This document shows, piece after piece, positions 1 through 4,757 of a DNA stretch of 10,547 nt. The position numbers were made by a program, and so were the translations under genes. Source of the stretch: Clostridia bacterium (GTDB taxonomy: Bacteria; Bacillota; Clostridia; Oscillospirales; Acutalibacteraceae); NCBI GenBank assembly GCA_900770255.1, contig CAAGJN010000023.1:1-10547 (forward strand). The letters are read 5' to 3'. Position 1 is the stretch's first letter. Every line of letters starts with the position of its first letter. The notes beneath the pieces are model-generated. The model was not told the DNA's origin and searched no databases. It worked only from the letters and a program-made list of their open reading frames with translations.

Positions 1-266
1 AGGTCGCAGTCTATAAGAAGTACCTTCGCGTTTGTTTCCGCAAAGGTTATCGCTGTGTTGAGCACGTTTATGCTCTTGCCGTCACTCATTCCGCAACTGG
101 TGAACTCAATGACTTTACAGCCTTTGCCGGCCAACGAAAAAATCAGATTACTTCTAAGGGTGTTATAGGCCTCATCCACCACAAAGCTTGTATCATCGCC
201 TAGAATGAACTTGCGCTCTGTCGGCGAATGGTGAGCAGATACCTTCTTTCTTCTGAAGAGCTTCAT
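1..266 (-). CDS. CapB/CpsD-type tyrosine autokinase (BY-kinase), N-terminal part, cut by window edge
   Basis: This is the first ~88 residues of a bacterial tyrosine kinase that works with a CapA/YveK-type membrane partner to control export and chain length of exopolysaccharide or capsule. The visible part has a basic N-terminus (MKLFRRKK), the family-typical segment EAYNTLRSNLIFS, a Walker A stretch TSCGMSDGKS and the start of Walker A' (LLIDCD) just before the edge. The Walker A loop has MSD where PGE is common, a variation that still keeps GKS. The catalytic remainder and the C-terminal tyrosine cluster lie outside the window. The ATG follows the stop codon of the upstream capA-like gene with no gap, and an AGGAGG lies about 9 nt upstream inside that gene, so the two are probably translationally coupled. 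The family is clear; the polysaccharide made is unknown. Confidence 0.88.
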   Translation of the reverse strand, partial: MKLFRRKKVSAHHSPTERKFILGDDTSFVVDEAYNTLRSNLIFSLAGKGCKVIEFTSCGMSDGKSINVLNTAITFAETNAKVLLIDCD

Positions 267-1010
267 TTAGGACTCGCCTCCTTTTCTGGAAAAAACACCT
301 TTTTTCTTTTCGTTTGTATCGACGAAAAGATTGAAGTCGGGAATTCTTCCTATAACAGGCGCATCAAAAAGCTTTGCAATATCGTCTTCGTCCTCTATAT
401 AGGAGTTAAAGAGGATCAGCAGAACTATCAAAACAAGGGTGATGCCTGCACCGGCAGCAAAGCCTTTGACAGCAAAATCCTTGTATGAGGGATAAGATGA
501 ATAAGTGGGAACCGTTGCGTAATCAACGACCTTAACAAAGCTTCCGTCAACAAGCTCCGTTATAGCGGCCGGAGCAGTCTCGGCAATTGCATTGACTATT
601 TTAGCCGCCTCTTCCTGATCGTTGCTGCTGATAGAGATTTTAAGTATCGGCGTATCTTCGATAGCCTCAGCGGAAAAAGAGTCTCTGATCGCATTGATAT
701 CATACTGATCGCCAAGCTTCTTTTTAGCCCTGTTAAGAACATTGTTGCTTGTGAGAAGTCCCTTGTATGTTGCAACAAGATTCTGAGAAGCATTCAAATC
801 CGATGAATATATTTTCTGGTCGTTATCGCCCTTATAGTTCTGAATATAGATAGTTGCCGTCGCAGTATACTGCGGAGCTATTGAAAATTTTGCATACAGG
901 AATGTTCCGCAGCCGCAGATAGCGCCGACGATCACAATCAGCCACACTCTCTTGAGAACCTCAAAGAAAAGGCGCTTGAGATCAATATCAAACGATTTAA
1001 GTTTGTCCAT
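267..1010 (-). CDS. CapA/YveK/CpsC-type polysaccharide chain-length regulator and kinase activator (Wzz domain)
   Basis: This 247-residue membrane protein belongs to the Wzz/CapA group. In Gram-positive bacteria such proteins modulate polysaccharide polymer length and activate the separate cytoplasmic tyrosine kinase. Visible features are a short cytoplasmic N-terminus, a first membrane segment at about residues 22-42 (WLIVIVGAICGCGTFLYA), an extracellular region at about 43-178, a second membrane segment at about 180-202, and a cytoplasmic tail. The tail carries the family-typical ED-rich stretch and APVIGRIPDF at 217-226, and this tail normally contacts the kinase. The length is normal for the two-component (CapA + CapB) arrangement. 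The start is ATG with a GAGAGGA sequence upstream. The kinase gene follows with zero intergenic bases. It is the first gene of a locus continuing beyond position 1 and is preceded by two good promoters. Base composition is more AT-rich than in the genes above position 1270. Confidence 0.9.
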   Translation of the reverse strand: MDKLKSFDIDLKRLFFEVLKRVWLIVIVGAICGCGTFLYAKFSIAPQYTATATIYIQNYKGDNDQKIYSSDLNASQNLVATYKGLLTSNNVLNRAKKKLGDQYDINAIRDSFSAEAIEDTPILKISISSNDQEEAAKIVNAIAETAPAAITELVDGSFVKVVDYATVPTYSSYPSYKDFAVKGFAAGAGITLVLIVLLILFNSYIEDEDDIAKLFDAPVIGRIPDFNLFVDTNEKKKGVFSRKGGES

Positions 1011-1046
1011 ATCTAATCCTCTCTGTCAAATAATCATAACATTATA

Positions 1047-1075
1047 ATTATACATGCCATTATGCCTATAAGCAA
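1047..1075 (-). promoter_or_regulatory. Promoter P2 of the polysaccharide locus
   Basis: On the minus strand TTGCTT (1075-1070) and a perfect TATAAT (1052-1047) are 17 nt apart. Transcription would begin near 1040, about 30 nt before the capA-like start codon. The -35 overlaps the arm AAGCAAGA (1070-1077) of an inverted repeat whose other arm, TCTTGCTT, is at 1103-1110. P1 and P2 could be used alternately; which is active cannot be read from sequence. Confidence 0.55.
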
Positions 1076-1110
1076 GATATTTTTCAAAAATTTATGCCGA
1101 AGTCTTGCTT
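1070..1110. repeat. Inverted repeat AAGCAAGA/TCTTGCTT in the capsule leader
   Basis: Arms of 8 bp at 1070-1077 and 1103-1110 match perfectly across a 25-nt gap. In a P1 transcript the first arm sits at the extreme 5' end of the RNA and the second overlaps the -35 of P2. It could act as a DNA operator or as a 5' stem-loop. The gap also holds a small AT-rich hairpin. No known riboswitch is recognised here. Confidence 0.4.
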
Positions 1111-1115
1111 TGATT

Positions 1116-1144
1116 AGTATACAGGTTCGCTTGCAATTTGTCAA
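1116..1144 (-). promoter_or_regulatory. Promoter P1 of the polysaccharide locus
   Basis: Read on the minus strand, TTGACA (1144-1139) and TATACT (1121-1116) are separated by exactly 17 nt. This is a near-consensus housekeeping sigma promoter. Transcription would start near 1109, giving a leader of about 100 nt before the capA-like gene. The -35 lies within the inverted repeat GCTTGC/GCAAGC (arms 1129-1134 and 1145-1150), a possible operator. The repeat is seen in the sequence; the regulatory role is inferred. Confidence 0.75.
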
Positions 1145-1234
1145 GCAAGCATGACTCAAGACGAAGAAGAACAAGGTCATCTCATCTGCACTTTGAATAA
1201 CCGTAAAATTATCTTTTCAGCAGGATATATAAAT

Positions 1235-1259
1235 CCCCACCGTCTGCGGGCCGGTGGGG
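1235..1259 (-). terminator. Intrinsic terminator after the 2-oxoacid oxidoreductase operon
   Basis: A perfect 8-bp GC-rich stem, CCCCACCG with CGGTGGGG (arms 1235-1242 and 1252-1259), has a 9-nt loop. It lies 13 nt past the gamma-subunit stop codon. The following minus-strand sequence (ATTTATATAT) is AT-rich but not a pure T run, so termination may be imperfect. Confidence 0.72.
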
Positions 1260-1272
1260 TTGAAGCATTTTA

Positions 1273-1812
1273 TCAGCCTTTGAAATTCATGCCAAGTTCG
1301 ATAGCCTCGACATTCTTGGGCACGAGATGCTGCTTTCTCGCGGGAACTACCTTGCTAATCGCCTTTGACATCGTGTCAAGGCTGCAGAAGCCGGTCTGCT
1401 CCATGAGCTTGCCGATCAAAATGATGTTCGCAAGTCCCTTGAGTCCGTGCTCCTCAGCCATCTGAGTGGCCGGAACAAGGCATACGGTGATATCGTCTCT
1501 CTTGACCTCGCGCTCGACGAGCGTGCTGTCAAGGATAACGATGCCGCCGGGAACAACGGAGTCGATAAACTTATCATAAGACGGGCCGTTCATTGCAACA
1601 AACACATTCGGAGTGACGACAAGGGGCGAGCAGATGGGGTTCGACGAGATGCAGACGCTGCAGTTAGCCGTGCCGCCGCGCATCTCAGGACCGTAGGACG
1701 GAAGCCACGAGACTTCCCTGCCGTCGGTCAGACCTGCGTAGGCGATGACCTTGCCCATGAAAAGTATACCCTGCCCGCCGAAGCCGGCAAGAACTGCATT
1801 CATATCCTTCAT
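1273..1812 (-). CDS. 2-oxoacid:acceptor oxidoreductase, gamma subunit (VorC/KorC-like)
   Basis: This 179-residue protein is the gamma chain of a four-subunit 2-oxoacid:ferredoxin oxidoreductase, an oxygen-sensitive cytoplasmic enzyme that makes acyl-CoA, CO2 and reduced ferredoxin from a 2-oxoacid and CoA. Family marks are the N-terminal AGFGGQG (residues 9-15) and WLPSYGPEMRGGTANCSV at about 37-54. The gamma domain is generally linked to CoA binding. The length is normal. The start ATG overlaps the stop of the beta gene (ATGA), with GGAGG 8-9 nt upstream; the ATG three codons later is spaced too far from this site. It is the last gene of the operon and is followed by a hairpin terminator. 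IorB of indolepyruvate oxidoreductase is related, but the neighbouring separate alpha, beta and ferredoxin genes argue for the Vor/Kor type. Confidence 0.9.
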   Translation of the reverse strand: MKDMNAVLAGFGGQGILFMGKVIAYAGLTDGREVSWLPSYGPEMRGGTANCSVCISSNPICSPLVVTPNVFVAMNGPSYDKFIDSVVPGGIVILDSTLVEREVKRDDITVCLVPATQMAEEHGLKGLANIILIGKLMEQTGFCSLDTMSKAISKVVPARKQHLVPKNVEAIELGMNFKG

Positions 1813-2564
1813 TTTGCTTCCTCCTCTGCTGTTTTGTCCTTATAAACGCCGAGCGGATAGTAGGGAAGCATATTTTCTCTGAGCCAGCTGAGAGCATCGA
1901 CAGGCGGAAGTCCCCAGTTTGTGGGGCAGGCCGAGATGACCTCGACTATAGAAAATCCCTTGCCCGCTATCTGAGTCTCAAAGGCCTTTTTGATAGCTTT
2001 CTTTGCTCTGTTGATATTCTTTACGCAGTCAACCGAGACGCGCTCCGCATATGCGGTTCCGTCGAGGGTGGAGAGCATCTCGCAGACTCTGACGGGATAG
2101 CCGGCGATCTTTACATCCCTGCCGTAGGGGGTTGTCTGAGTGACCTGTCCGGGCAGCGAGGTGGGAGCCATCTGGCCGCCTGTCATGCCGTAGATCGCAT
2201 TGTTGACAAAAATGACGGTGATATTCTCGCCTCTTGTGGCGGAGTGGACCGTCTCGGCAGTACCTATAGCCGCAAGGTCGCCGTCGCCCTGATAGGTGAA
2301 CACGACATCGTCGGGCTTTGCACGCTTGACGCCGGTTGCAACGGCCGGAGCACGGCCGTGCGGAGCTTCGATCATATCGCAGCCGAAATAATTATATGCC
2401 ATAACGGCGCATCCGACGGGCGCGATGCCGACAGTCTTGCCCTCTATACCGAGCTCATCGATGCACTCTGCAACAAGGCGGTGGATTATGCCGTGAGTAC
2501 AGCCGGGGCAATAATGGGTAGGCACATCAAGCAGCGCCTTGGGTCTCTGAAATACAATTGCCAT
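1809..2564 (-). CDS. 2-oxoacid:ferredoxin oxidoreductase, beta (thiamine diphosphate) subunit (VorA/KorB-like)
   Basis: This 251-residue subunit binds thiamine diphosphate, where the 2-oxoacid is decarboxylated. The TPP motif is clear: GDGD at 93-96 and NN at 121-122. Cysteines at 19 and 22 (CPGC), 52 (APVGC) and 213 (SACPTNWG) match the positions that hold the cluster next to TPP in this family. The tail after residue 213 (TNWGLPP and onward) is typical of 2-oxoglutarate and 2-ketoisovalerate enzymes. The start ATG overlaps the alpha-subunit stop by one base (TAATG) with AGGAGG upstream, which indicates translational coupling and equal subunit supply. The substrate (branched-chain 2-oxoacid or 2-oxoglutarate) cannot be settled from sequence alone. 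Confidence 0.92.
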   Translation of the reverse strand: MAIVFQRPKALLDVPTHYCPGCTHGIIHRLVAECIDELGIEGKTVGIAPVGCAVMAYNYFGCDMIEAPHGRAPAVATGVKRAKPDDVVFTYQGDGDLAAIGTAETVHSATRGENITVIFVNNAIYGMTGGQMAPTSLPGQVTQTTPYGRDVKIAGYPVRVCEMLSTLDGTAYAERVSVDCVKNINRAKKAIKKAFETQIAGKGFSIVEVISACPTNWGLPPVDALSWLRENMLPYYPLGVYKDKTAEEEAK

Positions 2565-3628
2565 TATTTTTCGCCTCCTGCAAGCTTTTTGATATTTTCA
2601 AGAACCTCGGCGGGAGTCGGAATGATACCGCCGGTGCGACCGAAAAATTCGACGGGCCGGCTGCAATCGATCGCAAGCTTGACATCGTCGATCATCTGAC
2701 CCATGCTCATTTCGACGCAGAGGAACGCCTTTGCGTGCCCGGCAGCGTCGCGTACAGTCTGCTTTGGGAACGGCCACAGGGTTATCGGGCGGATAAGCCC
2801 GGCCTTTATGCCCTGCTCTCTCGCCTCGCGCACCGCCGCCTTTGCGACGCGCGCGGAAGCGCCGTAAGCTACGACGATATAATCGGCGTCGTCGGTCATA
2901 TAGCTCTCGCTCATCGGCTCCTTCTCCTCGATGATAGCATATCTCTTGAAGCGCTCTTTGACAAGACGCTCAAGGTCGGCTGCCTGAAGATAGAGGGAGT
3001 TGACTATATTGTGCTTGCGTCCTCCGTTATGGCCGCACGCAGCCCAGGGCTTCTCAACTGCAGAGCCGCCGCTACCCTCGCCTATCTCAACAGGCTCCAT
3101 CATCTGGCCGAGCATGCCGTCCGCGAGGATCATTGCGGGCATACGGTACTCGTCAGCCTTGTCAAACGCCCTGCCGACAAGGTCTACCATCTCCTGGACG
3201 GAGCTGGGAGCGAAAACAAGGATATGAAGGTCGCCGTGCCCGGGTGCCCTGGTGGCCTGCCAGTAATCGGACTGTGAGGGCTGGATGCCGCCGAGGCCGG
3301 GGCCGCCGCGCTGTACGTTGATTATAACTGCGGGAAGATCTGAACCCGCCATATACGAAATACCCTCGGTCTTGAGGCTTATTCCGGGAGAGGAGGATGA
3401 GGTCATAGCGCGTACACCGGTTGACGCTGCGCCGAGAACCATATTGACAGCGGCGATCTCGCTCTCCGCCTGAAGATATGTACCGCCTATCTTGGGCATT
3501 ACCTTTGACATATATGCCGCAAGCTCTGTCTGCGGGGTGATGGGATAGCCGAAGAAGTGGCGGCAGCCCGCACGGATGGCGGCCTCGGCCAGAGCTTCGT
3601 TACCTTTCATAAGAACTCTTTCTGACAC
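2564..3628 (-). CDS. vorB: 2-oxoacid:ferredoxin oxidoreductase, alpha subunit (VorB/KorA-like)
   Basis: This is the alpha chain of the oxidoreductase, about 354 residues. It starts SERVLMKGNEALAEAAIRAG and carries FGYPITPQTE near residue 30, a TSSSSPGISLKTEG segment in the pyrimidine-binding domain, NVQRGGPGLGG, and, in the second domain, YGASARVAKAAV followed by RPITLWPFP. This order is standard for VorB/KorA. I place the start at GTG 3628: GAGGTG lies 6 nt upstream, and homologues generally begin with a few residues before RVLMKGNEA. A GTG three codons earlier (3637) overlaps that ribosome site, and ATG 3610 would remove conserved residues. The gene lies 20 nt after the ferredoxin gene and overlaps the beta gene. 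The symbol follows the usual database name 3-methyl-2-oxobutanoate dehydrogenase subunit VorB; 2-oxoglutarate is an equal candidate substrate. Confidence 0.9.
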   Translation of the reverse strand: MSERVLMKGNEALAEAAIRAGCRHFFGYPITPQTELAAYMSKVMPKIGGTYLQAESEIAAVNMVLGAASTGVRAMTSSSSPGISLKTEGISYMAGSDLPAVIINVQRGGPGLGGIQPSQSDYWQATRAPGHGDLHILVFAPSSVQEMVDLVGRAFDKADEYRMPAMILADGMLGQMMEPVEIGEGSGGSAVEKPWAACGHNGGRKHNIVNSLYLQAADLERLVKERFKRYAIIEEKEPMSESYMTDDADYIVVAYGASARVAKAAVREAREQGIKAGLIRPITLWPFPKQTVRDAAGHAKAFLCVEMSMGQMIDDVKLAIDCSRPVEFFGRTGGIIPTPAEVLENIKKLAGGEK

Positions 3629-3648
3629 GTTTAACACCTCTTCTTTCT

Positions 3649-3855
3649 TTATCTTTCAACCGTTATTGCACAGTCGGGACACATAATAGCGCACGCCGCG
3701 CACCCTATGCACTTATCGGGCTCGGTGACGCATGCGGGATGATAGCCTTTTAGGTTTAGCTTATCCTTAGCAAGGCTGATAATATGTTTGGGACATGCCG
3801 TTGTGCACAGCTCGCAGCCTTTGCAGGTGTTTTCATTGATCGTGACTTTTGCCAT
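3649..3855 (-). CDS. 2[4Fe-4S] ferredoxin, delta subunit of the 2-oxoacid oxidoreductase
   Basis: This 68-residue ferredoxin-type protein has two complete cluster motifs, CKGCELCTTACP near residues 11-22 and CIGCAACAIMCP near 49-60, so it should carry two [4Fe-4S] clusters. It passes electrons from the TPP/alpha-beta core to free ferredoxin. The size and the position directly upstream of the alpha gene match the delta subunit of four-subunit Vor/Kor enzymes. The start is ATG with AGGAGG 7-8 nt upstream. The 63-nt gap from the preceding ATPase gene contains a possible second promoter, so the four enzyme genes may also be transcribed without the ATPase. Confidence 0.92.
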   Translation of the reverse strand: MAKVTINENTCKGCELCTTACPKHIISLAKDKLNLKGYHPACVTEPDKCIGCAACAIMCPDCAITVER

Positions 3856-3873
3856 ATCTGTTCCTCCTAATTA

Positions 3874-3901
3874 AATATACGAACCGCCGTCGTTAAGACA
3901 A
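3874..3901 (-). promoter_or_regulatory. Possible internal promoter before the oxidoreductase genes
   Basis: On the minus strand TTGTCT (3901-3896) and TATATT (3879-3874) are 16 nt apart, with the ferredoxin ribosome binding site (AGGAGG) just downstream. The match is moderate and transcription would start very close to the ribosome site, so this is tentative. Confidence 0.3.
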
Positions 3902-3918
3902 AGCGGGATCTGTCCTTT

Positions 3919-4575
3919 TCACCAGGGAAGCTTTACGAGAATGTCAACTGGGTATAAGTTCTCCACCCTACCCTCGAGCTCATCGGCAATTCTTCTTGGC
4001 GCCGTCGTATACATAAGCGGCAGCCTTGTCAGCTCCGCGGTTTTCTCAGCATACGGCACGGATGTAATGATATCGTCTGCCGCAGTCTGCGCGCCGAGGT
4101 GCGAATTGTTGACTATTGCAGTAGCCTTGAGCCTGCACGCGGATTCGATCTCACCGAGCAGCACGGCGGCCTCCTCGGGCTCCGATATGAACTTCCGGAA
4201 GCGGTTGATCACATAGAGCATATCACAGCCGGACTCGTTGAGCTGGCGCGAGAAACGTCCGAGCGCCGTAGCGCCCGCATCGTCTCCGCCGACATCAACT
4301 ATAACTCTACCCATGCTCTCCTCAAATATTGAGAACATTCTCGCAGTCAGCGCAGGCGCATCGAGAGTAGTGCCCTCGAGGTTCTGGGCGATAACGCTCA
4401 CTCCCGCCCTTTCAAGCTCATCCCTGTAGTCCGCAGTACGGAAATAGGGGTTGACTATATCGAGATCGACAAGCGTTATCTTCTCACCGCTTCTAGCGGC
4501 GTTGACCGCCATATTCAGCGCAAAATTCGTCTTGCCGCTGCCGTAATGGCCGCAAATCAGGGTTATGCGCTTCAT
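3919..4575 (-). CDS. P-loop ATPase of the ParA/CobQ-like (SIMIBI) type, function unknown
   Basis: This 218-residue soluble protein has a Walker A loop GHYGSGKT at residues 9-16, a VDLDIVNPYFRT stretch near 35-46 like the switch region of ParA/MinD/CobQ relatives, and a Walker B-like VIVDVGGDD near residue 91. The loop lacks the second lysine of true ParA proteins, so the active site is closer to an ordinary P-loop. No membrane segment or signal peptide is seen. It is the first gene of the oxidoreductase operon, with GAGGTG about 8 nt before ATG. I know such small ATPases to sit beside Vor/Kor genes in Clostridia; a role in maturation or metal-cluster delivery for the oxidoreductase is an inference. 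Names such as 'ParA family' or 'cobyrinic acid synthase' should be taken only as fold labels. Confidence 0.75.
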   Translation of the reverse strand: MKRITLICGHYGSGKTNFALNMAVNAARSGEKITLVDLDIVNPYFRTADYRDELERAGVSVIAQNLEGTTLDAPALTARMFSIFEESMGRVIVDVGGDDAGATALGRFSRQLNESGCDMLYVINRFRKFISEPEEAAVLLGEIESACRLKATAIVNNSHLGAQTAADDIITSVPYAEKTAELTRLPLMYTTAPRRIADELEGRVENLYPVDILVKLPW

Positions 4576-4612
4576 CTCGTCTCACCTCGTTTTTTGACTG
4601 GCTATGAGGATA

Positions 4613-4641
4613 ATTATATCACTATTCATCGCACGGTACAA
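4613..4641 (-). promoter_or_regulatory. Promoter of the ATPase/2-oxoacid oxidoreductase operon
   Basis: On the minus strand TTGTAC (4641-4636) and a perfect TATAAT (4618-4613) are 17 nt apart. Transcription would start near 4606, leaving a leader of about 30 nt that holds GAGGTG before the ATG at 4575. It lies downstream of the S1 terminator, as expected for a separate transcription unit. Confidence 0.7.
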
Positions 4642-4698
4642 TATTTTTTCTCCTTTTGTCGATAGAAAAGATAATCGGCAACGCAGAGCGTTTTGTGC

Positions 4699-4738
4699 AA
4701 AATAATAAAAGTCCGGCCCCTGCAGCGCAGGAACCGGA
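4699..4738 (-). terminator. Strong intrinsic terminator after the IspH-S1 gene
   Basis: A 12-bp stem pairs TCCGGTTCCTGC with GCAGGGGCCGGA (arms 4738-4727 and 4723-4712, two G-U pairs in RNA) around a 3-nt loop, followed by CTTTTATTATTTT. It begins 19 nt past the S1 stop codon. This is the end of the long housekeeping operon. Confidence 0.9.
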
Positions 4739-4757
4739 TAAATTAAATTTGAGATTA

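Noticed and set aside
2558..3277. Plus-strand open frame of 239 codons opposite the alpha subunit gene
   Set aside because: Antisense shadow of a conserved gene; the translated sequence has no domain and no initiation signals.
4582..4641. Possible 19-residue leader peptide (TTG start after AAAAGGAG) before the P-loop ATPase gene
   Set aside because: The best -10 box (4613-4618) lies inside it, so the local transcript would not contain its start; most likely chance.
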